Of a DNA stretch of 21,249 bases, positions 1 to 7,601 are shown one piece after another. A program made the position numbers and the translations under genes. The notes under the pieces were generated by a model, which made no database searches, was not told where the DNA came from, and saw only the letters and a list, made by a program, of their open reading frames with translations. Source of the DNA: Ilumatobacteraceae bacterium (lineage in GTDB: Bacteria; Actinomycetota; Acidimicrobiia; Acidimicrobiales; Ilumatobacteraceae); the NCBI GenBank assembly GCA_023263465.1, contig JALQWV010000161.1, positions 1-21,249 of the forward strand. The letters run 5' to 3'. Each line of letters opens with the position of its first letter. Positions within the stretch are counted from its first letter, which is position 1.

Positions 1-572
1 GCAGTTATCAGCACTTTTGCTTCAGCATCGTTAATGCGGTCGGCAAGTGCCTGCGAAGAAAAACCACCAAAAACTACGCTATGCGCTGCCCCAATTCTCG
101 CACATGCCAGCATTGCAACTGCAGCTTCAGGAATCATCGGCAAATAGATATTTACTCTGTCTCCTTTTTCTACGCCCAACGACTTCAACACATTTGCGAA
201 TTTCTGAACTTCGTCAAGAAGATCTGCATAGGTAACAATGCGGCTGTCGCCTGGCTCACCCTCCCATAAGAAAGCGACTTTGCTTCCTTTGCCTGCGAGC
301 ACATGGCGATCGAGGCAGTTATAGGAAACATTCAGCTTTCCACCGACAAACCATTCGGAATATGGAAGATCCCACTCACATACCCGCATCCAGGGCTCAT
401 TCCAGTCCACAAGTTCCCGCGCCTGACGGTCCCAGAATTTCTCATGATCGGCAGAGGCTTCGTCATACATCGAGTCATCAGAAACATGGGCAGTCGCCTT
501 GAAAACAGGTGAGGGTGGAAACTTGCGAAGCTCATATGAAAGTGCTTCGATTCCGTTCAGGTCCTCATTCAT
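1..572 (-). CDS. acs: Acetyl-CoA synthetase, N-terminal part (cut by left window edge)
   Basis: AMP-forming acetate:CoA ligase, a cytoplasmic enzyme that makes acetyl-CoA from acetate, ATP and CoA. Only the first 190 codons are in the window; the gene runs off the left edge with an open frame. The N-terminal ACAS_N-like region contains DHEKFWDRQA and a W-rich stretch ending YSEWFVGGKLNVSYNCLDRH. The start of the AMP-binding domain follows, with the family signatures PMIPEAAVAMLACARIGA and VVFGGFSSQALADRI (V167-F168-G169-G170-F171). The ATG at 572 is preceded by AGGAG about 10 nt upstream. The gene diverges from the EamA transporter gene with only 24-60 bp between starts, depending on the transporter start. 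The catalytic lysine and C-terminal domain are outside the window. A propionyl- or other short-chain acyl-CoA synthetase cannot be fully excluded from this fragment. Confidence 0.9.
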   Translation of the reverse strand, partial: MNEDLNGIEALSYELRKFPPSPVFKATAHVSDDSMYDEASADHEKFWDRQARELVDWNEPWMRVCEWDLPYSEWFVGGKLNVSYNCLDRHVLAGKGSKVAFLWEGEPGDSRIVTYADLLDEVQKFANVLKSLGVEKGDRVNIYLPMIPEAAVAMLACARIGAAHSVVFGGFSSQALADRINDAEAKVLIT

Positions 573-596
573 CAGGGTGCCACTCCTAGGTATTTC

Positions 597-1523
597 ATGC
601 CACTAGCGATAGATGCGAGACTAGTCCCCGTCATGAAATCCACCAATACAGCCGAGACTCAGGCATCGTTCACCTCACTTGACTGGCTGCTTTCTATTGG
701 CATGGCGCTCACATGGGGCTCATCTTTTTTGTTGATCAAAATCGCTATCCGTCACTTTGATTCTTCATTAATTCCACTTGGCAGAACTGCATTTGGCGCT
801 GCTGCGCTATTACTGATTCCGAGTGCGCGTCAGCGAATTGCCAAAGAACACTGGCCTCGTCTGCTGGTCCTCGGCTTCGTTTGGATGGCATTTCCGTTCT
901 TGTTGTATCCACTTGCCGAAGAATCGGTGTCTAGTGCAATTACCGGAATGATGAATGGTGGCTTACCTGTAGTGGTTACTGTGATTACGGCATTTTGGGT
1001 ACGCAATGTTCCCAGCCCGCGTCGAATACTGGCAGTGCTCGTAGGGTTTTCTGGAATCGCACTGATTGCTGTGCCTTCTATACGAGAAGGATCAACTGCA
1101 GACGCAAAGGGAATTTCACTATTGCTACTAGCACTGCTTTCCTATGCAGTTGCAATCAATCTTGCTCGACCACTTCAAACGGTTTACAGCCCTGCGACTT
1201 TGATGCTCAATGTAGAAATTGTTGCTTGTGTTTATTCTCTCCCATATGGACTGTGGGGATTCTCTCAATCAACTTTTGCATGGCCAGCGCTCGGGGCATT
1301 AGCGATGCTTGGCGTGCTTGGTACCGGATTTGCATTTGTTCTATTTGCATTACTCTCAAAACGAGCAGGCGCCGTTCGCAGTATGATTCCTACTTACTTC
1401 ACCCCAATTGTTGGCACAATTTTGGGGAAAGTATTTAATAATGAGCCAATCATTTGGCTATCCGTAGCAGGAATGTTGATCGTGATTGTTGGAGCATGGC
1501 TTACCAGCCTGCCAGAGCCATAA
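597..1523 (+). CDS. EamA/DMT-superfamily transporter (RhaT/YdcZ-like permease)
   Basis: Predicted inner-membrane permease of the drug/metabolite transporter superfamily, 308 aa from the first ATG. About ten hydrophobic segments form two EamA repeats. The first begins with the typical MALTWGSSFLLIKIA motif. The second begins near SLLLLALLSYAVAINLARPL and ends in GMLIVIVGAWLTS. These proteins export or import small metabolites such as amino acids or their analogues; the substrate cannot be read from sequence. The start is uncertain. The ATG at 597 has a weak AGG 6 nt upstream. An internal ATG at 633 would give 296 aa, closer to a usual EamA length, and would leave 60 bp for divergent promoters with acs. 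The acyltransferase gene follows 10 bp after the stop, so the two may be co-transcribed. Confidence 0.8.
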   Translation: MPLAIDARLVPVMKSTNTAETQASFTSLDWLLSIGMALTWGSSFLLIKIAIRHFDSSLIPLGRTAFGAAALLLIPSARQRIAKEHWPRLLVLGFVWMAFPFLLYPLAEESVSSAITGMMNGGLPVVVTVITAFWVRNVPSPRRILAVLVGFSGIALIAVPSIREGSTADAKGISLLLLALLSYAVAINLARPLQTVYSPATLMLNVEIVACVYSLPYGLWGFSQSTFAWPALGALAMLGVLGTGFAFVLFALLSKRAGAVRSMIPTYFTPIVGTILGKVFNNEPIIWLSVAGMLIVIVGAWLTSLPEP

Positions 1524-1533
1524 AAATGATGTT

Positions 1534-3498
1534 ATGACCACCTCGCGCAGAAACGATATTCAAGGATTAAGAGCAATCGCGGTACTCCTAGTCGTCTTTT
1601 ACCATTCAAATTTGATTTTTCATGGTGGATTCATTGGAGTTGACGTTTTTTTTGTTATTAGCGGATACGTCATTATGCGATCACTTCTGGCCGAATACGC
1701 AAGTTCTTCGAACATATCAATGCGAAATTTCATAAATCGCAGAGTGCGAAGATTGCTTCCAGCATCTACTGCTGTTGTCGTATTTACGTTAGTTGGTTCT
1801 CTGTTTATTTTTTCTCCGATTTCCGAACACAAACAAATTAGTTTGACTTCGCTAAGTTCTACTTTCTTCTCAGCAAATCTCTATTTTATTTTACAGAATT
1901 CATATTCTGCTTTGATCAATAACCCCTTCAGACATATGTGGTCACTTGGAGTAGAAGAACAGTTCTACCTTTATCTCATTTGCTCCATTGCGTATTTACT
2001 CAGAAACAAATCATTCAAGATTTCATTCTCACGAAAATTATCAATTTTTCTAATTGCTACATCAAGTATTTCCTTCGTTTTTAACCTCGTATTTTCATCC
2101 GGAATTCGACTGCTACCGCTACCAACGAGAATTGCTTTCTTTAGTCCATTAACAAGAATTTGGGAACTTCAACTGGGCGTACTGATTGCATGTATTCCGC
2201 AGCAACTGACGCGATCTAGAAGTTATAAATACTCAAGCGACCTTTTAGCAGGACTTGGACTTGTTTTCATTTTCTGGAGTGGATTCACTTTCGATTCATT
2301 TATGCAGTTTCCCGGGATACATGCGCTCATTCCAACAGCCGGTGCGCTCTTATTCATTCTGGCTTCACCAAATTCACAAGTTTTGGGCAACCTACTATCA
2401 GTCAGGCCACTCCGATTTATTGGTGATCTTTCTTATAGTTGGTACTTATGGCATTGGCCGCTGATCGTTTTTTCGCAAGTGCTATTTCCAGGAAGCCGCA
2501 CTGCTTTACTGCTTGCAGGATTTGGATCAATATTCCCTGCATTTATTTCTTACCATTTTATTGAAAATCGCTTCCGCTCCTCAGAATCTACTCGTGCAAT
2601 TAAACCAATGAGAATCGTGTATGTGTCGTTCGCTGTGCAGTTTTTGTGTGCCGCGGCTCTTATGGTTGGTGCCACCACCACATACGGGTTGCGCGAAACA
2701 GTTGCTGGGGGAGCAAAAGGTTCATGGGCATATACCTCAGGATGTCAAATGTCAGAACTTCCATTCCCCGTTGAGAAATGTTCACATTTAGTTGAACAAT
2801 CCGTAGGTACTGTCTTACTGATAGGAGACAGCCAAGCCGGAGCAATTAGTGATGGAGTCTTAAGCGCTACGAATTCACTAAATCTAAATTTTGTTGTTTG
2901 GTATAACGATGGCTGCCCAATATTTCCTAGACCTACTGAGGAGCGTTCGGACTGCTCTAACTATCAGAATTCAATTCCTGAGGTAATTTCAATAGTTGAA
3001 CCAGATCTCATCATTGTTGCAAATAAGTCCTCTTTATACGGAATGGGTAGCGGGCAGCACGGTGGGTTGACTATCAAGAATGCCGACGGTTCAACACCAG
3101 ATACATACAATGAAACCATCCAAATGTGGACCTATGGTGTTCAAGAAATTTTCCACAGTAAAGAATTCAGTAGTTCGTTAATTCTCTATTTTCAGCAAGT
3201 GCCTACTTCAAAACCAGTTAGTCCAACGTTAATAAGAAGGTCGCAAAGAAATAGTTCTTTTGACCTGAGTTTCAGTGCAAATAGAAATAAAATCATCCAG
3301 GTTGAAAAGCAAGCATTGAAAAGTTTTGCCAACATCACATTATTCAATCCTGCCGACAATCTGTGCCCAAACAATCGCTGCTTCTCCTCAATCGATGGAA
3401 ACTCTGTCTACAGTGATGAAAACCATCTATCTCCATACGGAGCAAATTTTCTTGCGCCTTCAATTGGTCAAGTGATTAAACAGCTACTGAATATCTAG
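1534..3498 (+). CDS. Acyltransferase 3 with C-terminal SGNH domain (OafA/YrhL-like O-acetylase)
   Basis: Large membrane acyltransferase of 654 aa. The N-terminal acyltransferase_3 domain (about residues 5-370, roughly ten membrane segments) carries RGLRA-type QGLRAIAVLLVVFYH with the conserved H24, then GFIGVDVFFVISGYVI, the basic NRRVRRLLPA motif, WSLGVEEQFY and SYSWYLWHWPLIVF. The C-terminal extracytoplasmic SGNH-hydrolase-like domain (about 420-654) has the GDS nucleophile motif (S433) and a terminal D628-x-x-H631. Proteins of this architecture transfer acetyl groups to surface or cell-wall polysaccharides; the acceptor here is unknown. The ATG at 1534 is chosen over an upstream ATG at 1486 because the family N-terminus begins just after it and 1486 lies inside the transporter gene. 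Hand-counted lines within the gene run about 33-45% GC, against about 52% in a nuoD line, which suggests horizontal acquisition. Its 3' end overlaps the convergent methyltransferase gene by 15 bp. Confidence 0.9.
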   Translation: MTTSRRNDIQGLRAIAVLLVVFYHSNLIFHGGFIGVDVFFVISGYVIMRSLLAEYASSSNISMRNFINRRVRRLLPASTAVVVFTLVGSLFIFSPISEHKQISLTSLSSTFFSANLYFILQNSYSALINNPFRHMWSLGVEEQFYLYLICSIAYLLRNKSFKISFSRKLSIFLIATSSISFVFNLVFSSGIRLLPLPTRIAFFSPLTRIWELQLGVLIACIPQQLTRSRSYKYSSDLLAGLGLVFIFWSGFTFDSFMQFPGIHALIPTAGALLFILASPNSQVLGNLLSVRPLRFIGDLSYSWYLWHWPLIVFSQVLFPGSRTALLLAGFGSIFPAFISYHFIENRFRSSESTRAIKPMRIVYVSFAVQFLCAAALMVGATTTYGLRETVAGGAKGSWAYTSGCQMSELPFPVEKCSHLVEQSVGTVLLIGDSQAGAISDGVLSATNSLNLNFVVWYNDGCPIFPRPTEERSDCSNYQNSIPEVISIVEPDLIIVANKSSLYGMGSGQHGGLTIKNADGSTPDTYNETIQMWTYGVQEIFHSKEFSSSLILYFQQVPTSKPVSPTLIRRSQRNSSFDLSFSANRNKIIQVEKQALKSFANITLFNPADNLCPNNRCFSSIDGNSVYSDENHLSPYGANFLAPSIGQVIKQLLNI

Positions 3499-4533
3499 AT
3501 TGATTGTCCAAAATGCACCAAGCCCATCTTGGCTAGTGAGCGCTTGCGCCTCCTTTGCGCGACTGTGCATTTTCAGAGCAGCAATATTGGGAGCAGATTT
3601 ATGCTCTTCCCAGTATCGGTTACCTTCAGACACGAGCTCACCTATTCCCCAAGTTTGCAACCACTCTGCCTGTGAACTCATGGATAAACCAGGAACTGCC
3701 TTCAGCAATTGGTCAATGACCACCTGAGTCGTAATGTCTTGAAGGCCGGGCTCTAGCAAATAGTGCAACCCGCGCTCGTGGTCTTTGTACGTTCGCAACC
3801 ATTCGCGCCACGGAGACACAGCGATTTGGCTTGTTGATTGACTGCAATAATCAAAAATCAATACTCGCCCTCTGCTCATCCTTTGGGCAATGTCAACTAG
3901 CCATTGTGTGGCAGCAGTCTGAATTGGTGCACGAGACCCAAGTGGTGCCGATTTCGGCAGAACTTCAGGAACTTCTTCAACATGTCGCAACACTTCAACG
4001 AACTTGCCGCCATTGCCTAGTGCGACAAACGCTTCTTTCCATGCTCCGTCGTAGACGAATAGCTTGAATGGCAAATTATCGAGTAATTCGTTTGCAAGAA
4101 CAACACCCTGAATCTGTCTGCCGGGAATTGATTCAGAAGATTCAACAAAATCAGGATGCAATGAACGCTGTGATCCAGAGATCTCAACCGCCACATATTT
4201 CATCGCTGCCAGACATTGAGGCTGCGCATCGAAAATTCCTCGCGCCAACGTTCCTGGCCCAGCGCCAACTTCCACAACATCGAATTGATCCGGGCATCCC
4301 AATTCATTCCAGCAATCATCCAAATAACGAGCAACAACAGCTGCGAATAATGGCCCGACTTCGGGAGAGGTAATGAAATCTCCACGCCTACCTGCCTTGC
4401 CACCGTCTTGATAAAAGCCACCCGTGCCATACAAGGCAAGGCCCATGTACTGCTCAAATGAAATAGCACCACCTGCTGCCGTTATGGCAGCGGTAATTGA
4501 CTCAGCCGCCGAAGGCACCAGTGATACGAGCAA
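3484..4533 (-). CDS. midA: MidA/NDUFAF7-family SAM-dependent methyltransferase (complex I assembly)
   Basis: Class I methyltransferase of the COG1565 / Methyltransf_28 family, 349 aa from TTG 4533. Visible family motifs are SFEQYMGLALYG near residues 25-36, GDFITSPEVGPLF (51-63), the SAM-binding loop VEVGAGPGTLA (87-97) and NELLDNLPF (148-156). In mitochondria, NDUFAF7 symmetrically dimethylates an arginine of NDUFS2, the NuoD homologue, and is needed for complex I assembly. Here the gene is the last of the EFG-less nuo operon. It overlaps the end of nuoN by 32 bp if it starts at TTG 4533, where GGAG lies 3 nt upstream; a GTG at 4518 is an alternative. The predicted target residue is present in this NuoD (R77). 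The link to complex I is inference from family and position; some bacterial members have no demonstrated substrate. Confidence 0.88.
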   Translation of the reverse strand: MLVSLVPSAAESITAAITAAGGAISFEQYMGLALYGTGGFYQDGGKAGRRGDFITSPEVGPLFAAVVARYLDDCWNELGCPDQFDVVEVGAGPGTLARGIFDAQPQCLAAMKYVAVEISGSQRSLHPDFVESSESIPGRQIQGVVLANELLDNLPFKLFVYDGAWKEAFVALGNGGKFVEVLRHVEEVPEVLPKSAPLGSRAPIQTAATQWLVDIAQRMSRGRVLIFDYCSQSTSQIAVSPWREWLRTYKDHERGLHYLLEPGLQDITTQVVIDQLLKAVPGLSMSSQAEWLQTWGIGELVSEGNRYWEEHKSAPNIAALKMHSRAKEAQALTSQDGLGAFWTINLDIQ

Positions 4534-6022
4534 GGTCTCCGAAGTGTGTTGCTACGCCAGGCAAAACACCAAACACCAAAGTAGCAACAACAGTAATTGC
4601 AAGTGCGAGAGAAAGCGATCCTGGAATACCAACTCGAGTGGTATCGCCGTCGGGAACTGGCTTCATCCACATTTCACGCATGATCGTTCCGTAATAACCG
4701 AACGCAACAACAGAGTTCACTGCGCCAATGATCGCAAGCGCATAGCCCCAACCCGTTCCTGAACTAAGTAACGACTGAAATGCGGTGAACTTACCGACCC
4801 AACCACCAAGTGGCGGAATTCCAGCAAGTGACGCAAGGAAAATGGTGGCAAGTATCGCCAAACCTGGTGCGTATGAAAAGAGTCCGTCCCAACTTGAAAT
4901 TTCACCACTTCGTGTCTTGCGCGAAACCGCAATGATCACAGCGAACATGCCGAGGTTGGTGGCTGCGTACACCAACATATACACCACTACAGAACGCAGT
5001 GCCGAGGCCGATACTTCAGACATTCCCGCAACTGCCAATGGCATCAGTACGAATCCGCCTTGGCTAATGGATGAGTATGCCATCATGCGGACAATGTTGG
5101 TTTGACGCAATGCAATCACGTTTCCAACCGTCATGGTCAGTGCCGACAGCACCCACATAAATGGTTGCCATACGTCTGATGCTTGAGGGAAAGCCACCAA
5201 GAGCAACGTCACCAGCGCAACAAAGCCAGCAGCCTTAGACGCAACAGAGAGAAACGCAGTAATTGGACTTGGCGCACCTTCATACGTGTCTGGCGCCCAG
5301 CTGTGGAATGGCACCGCAGATACCTTGAATGCAAAACCAACGATGACGAACACGATACCGAGCGCGTGCAAGGCACTCAGGCCACCCGTTGCAGTAATGC
5401 TCTTACCAAGGTCGACAAGCAGGGTGCTATTCGCAGCACCAAACAACAACGACATTCCATACAACATGACCGCGCTTGCGAACACTCCAAGCAAGAAGTA
5501 CTTCATGCCCGCTTCGTTGCTCTTGATATCACGTTTGCGCCATGCAGCAAGCATGTAGGCAGGAATAGAGAGGAATTCAAGTGCAACAAAGATTGAAACC
5601 AAGTCACGTGCTGACGTCATCATGACCATGCCGAGAATGCTGGAAAGCAAGAGGAACCAATATTCTCCTTGCCAGTACTCATCTTCTTCAACATGCTTGG
5701 TAGACAACAGCACCACGACATAACCGGCAATGAGGAACATTGCTTTCATCACAATGCTGAATTCATCAATGACATATCGCCCGTCAAACATTGAACGAAT
5801 TGCAGCTTCATCTAAACCCAGCGTGAGCACTGGAAGCATTGCACCAAGCAAAGTGAAACCGGTAAGCGACGAGATAATCCACTTGCGTGATTCATCAAGG
5901 AATAAATCAGCAAGCAACACAACACACAAACCAGTCGCCAGAATGATTTCTGGCGCCAGCGCGTGGTAGTCAACCTGCGGGCTTACCCACTCGGTTGCAG
6001 CGGCGATGACGGAATGAAACAC
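4502..6022 (-). CDS. nuoN: NADH-quinone oxidoreductase subunit N (EFG-less operon copy)
   Basis: Antiporter-like membrane subunit of complex I, 506 aa with about 14 hydrophobic helices, which contributes one proton channel. Key charged residues are conserved: E149 in VALEFLSIPAYML, K233 in FAFKVSAVPFHSW, K263 in SKAAGF and K411 in GGWVGKFTAF. The start codon is GTG at 6022, 4 bp after the nuoM stop, with AAGGG formed by the end of nuoM 8 nt upstream, so translation is likely coupled. The stop lies inside the beginning of the methyltransferase gene. It is clearly different in sequence from the second NuoN near the right edge and is not a recent duplicate. Confidence 0.95.
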   Translation of the reverse strand: MFHSVIAAATEWVSPQVDYHALAPEIILATGLCVVLLADLFLDESRKWIISSLTGFTLLGAMLPVLTLGLDEAAIRSMFDGRYVIDEFSIVMKAMFLIAGYVVVLLSTKHVEEDEYWQGEYWFLLLSSILGMVMMTSARDLVSIFVALEFLSIPAYMLAAWRKRDIKSNEAGMKYFLLGVFASAVMLYGMSLLFGAANSTLLVDLGKSITATGGLSALHALGIVFVIVGFAFKVSAVPFHSWAPDTYEGAPSPITAFLSVASKAAGFVALVTLLLVAFPQASDVWQPFMWVLSALTMTVGNVIALRQTNIVRMMAYSSISQGGFVLMPLAVAGMSEVSASALRSVVVYMLVYAATNLGMFAVIIAVSRKTRSGEISSWDGLFSYAPGLAILATIFLASLAGIPPLGGWVGKFTAFQSLLSSGTGWGYALAIIGAVNSVVAFGYYGTIMREMWMKPVPDGDTTRVGIPGSLSLALAITVVATLVFGVLPGVATHFGDLARITGAFGG

Positions 6023-6026
6023 GTGA

Positions 6027-7574
6027 TCAGCCCTTGAACCCTTTCAGCACCGTTTGAACCGCTGGGTCGAGCACTTTGAACATGAGGTTAGGTACAACGC
6101 CAAAAACCAAGATGGCAATGAGTAGCGGAGTCCATGCAAACCACTCAAATTTGTTCACATCGTGGAACGCATGATCATCGTGACCGTGTCCGTCGCCAGC
6201 AAATTCTGGCTTTGGCTCACCAAAGGCAACGCGTTGGAACAACCACAGTAAGTATGCGGCAGCCAATACCGTGCCGAGCGCGGCAACAACCATGTACACG
6301 CGGAATACGGTTTCATTAAGGCCTGCAGCGGGGTTGTAAGCCGACAAGATTGCTGGGAACTCGCCCCAGAATCCAGCAAGACCAGGCAAACCAAGCGATG
6401 CCATGCATGAGAATCCGAGGATCCAGCCAAGACGTGGCATCTGCTTCAAAATGCCACCAAGACGTGCAATTTCTAATGTGTGGTAGCGCTCTTTCACGCT
6501 TCCCGCCAAGAAGAACAACATGCCAGTAATCAGTCCGTGTGCGACCATTCCAAACATTGCGGCAGTCACACCAAAACTCGTGAGAGTTGAAATTCCAAGC
6601 ATGACGAAGCCCATGTGAGCAACTGACGAGAAGGCAATCAATCGCTTCATGTCGGTTTGCGCCAAACAGCCAAGCGCACCGTAGATAATTCCAATCACTG
6701 CGAGTCCACCGATGTACGGAGCCCAAGCTTTTGCGGCATCTGGAAGTACCGGAATGGCGATTCGAACGAATCCGTAGGTGCCCAACTTCAACAAAATTGC
6801 GGCGAGGATAACTGAGCCTTGTGTAGGAGCTTGCGTGTGCGCGTCAGGCAACCAGGTGTGGAATGGAAACATTGGAACCTTGACGGCGAAACCGACGAAC
6901 ATTCCAGCAAAGATCCAGATTTGAACATTCTTTGCCAATGCACCACCGTGTTCAACAAGGTATGGAATTGCAAAACTTTCTGCTCCAGTTTTGAAGAACA
7001 GCGCGAGGAACGCAATCAGCATGAGTGCCGAGCCGAACATGGTGTACAAGAAGAATTTCAGTGATGCATATTGCCGATTTTCTCCGCCCCAAACACCAAT
7101 CATGAAGTACATCGGCAACAACACCAGTTCGAAGAACACGAAGAACAAGATGAGGTCTTGTGCAATGAACGTACCTGCCATACCTGTTTGCAGAAGCAAC
7201 ATCAGCGAGAAGAATGCCTTTGGGTTGCCTGGTGCAGGAATGTGATCAAGACTGTAAATGACTACAAGCAACGTAATAACCATTGACAGGAAGTACAGCG
7301 GCAAGCTGATGCCGTCGAGGCCAATGTAGTAACTGCTCTTGATCAACGGAATCCATGTCTTTTCGTCGACGAACTGCATCGTTCCTGCATTGCCGAAGTC
7401 AAAGCGGAACAACGTCCACACACCAACTGCAACTGTTGCAATTGATGTGAGCAATGCAACCTTTTTGATCAGTTGTTCATTTGCCTTTGGTACAACCAAC
7501 AGCAACAGCACGCCGAGCAGTGGCAAAAATGTGCCAACACTCAACATCCAGTTGTGGTCACGGAGCATTTCCAT
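6027..7574 (-). CDS. nuoM: NADH-quinone oxidoreductase subunit M (EFG-less operon copy)
   Basis: Antiporter-like proton-pumping subunit of complex I, 515 aa, about 14 membrane helices. Conserved functional residues are E149 in FFELVLLPMYFMIG, K232 in FAVKVPMFPFHTW, K263 in LLKLGTYGF and E405 in GFWGEF. The signature HTWLPDAHTQAPTQGSVILA is intact. A short histidine cluster (H463, H465, H468, H471) sits in the loop before the last helices. The ATG at 7574 is preceded by AAGGGAG with 8 nt spacing. The gene lies 27 bp downstream of nuoL, the longest gap within the nuoA-midA cluster, and 4 bp upstream of nuoN. Confidence 0.96.
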   Translation of the reverse strand: MEMLRDHNWMLSVGTFLPLLGVLLLLVVPKANEQLIKKVALLTSIATVAVGVWTLFRFDFGNAGTMQFVDEKTWIPLIKSSYYIGLDGISLPLYFLSMVITLLVVIYSLDHIPAPGNPKAFFSLMLLLQTGMAGTFIAQDLILFFVFFELVLLPMYFMIGVWGGENRQYASLKFFLYTMFGSALMLIAFLALFFKTGAESFAIPYLVEHGGALAKNVQIWIFAGMFVGFAVKVPMFPFHTWLPDAHTQAPTQGSVILAAILLKLGTYGFVRIAIPVLPDAAKAWAPYIGGLAVIGIIYGALGCLAQTDMKRLIAFSSVAHMGFVMLGISTLTSFGVTAAMFGMVAHGLITGMLFFLAGSVKERYHTLEIARLGGILKQMPRLGWILGFSCMASLGLPGLAGFWGEFPAILSAYNPAAGLNETVFRVYMVVAALGTVLAAAYLLWLFQRVAFGEPKPEFAGDGHGHDDHAFHDVNKFEWFAWTPLLIAILVFGVVPNLMFKVLDPAVQTVLKGFKG

Positions 7575-7582
7575 GTTGTTGT

Positions 7583-7589
7583 CTCCCTT
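7583..7589 (-). promoter_or_regulatory. Shine-Dalgarno site of nuoM
   Basis: On the minus strand the bases read AAGGGAG, 8 nt before the ATG at 7574, in the 27-bp gap between the nuoL stop and nuoM. It supports that ATG over the in-frame ATG two codons later. Confidence 0.7.
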
Positions 7590-7601
7590 GATTCTTTCTT
7601 G

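Noticed and set aside
995..1438. 147-codon plus-strand frame inside the transporter gene
   Set aside because: It is an alternate frame of the EamA gene, cysteine- and arginine-rich, with no recognisable domain.
4068..5969. Plus-strand open frames of 60-140 codons opposite nuoN and midA
   Set aside because: They are antisense shadows of well-supported membrane and methyltransferase genes; no family motifs, no ribosome sites, low-complexity composition.
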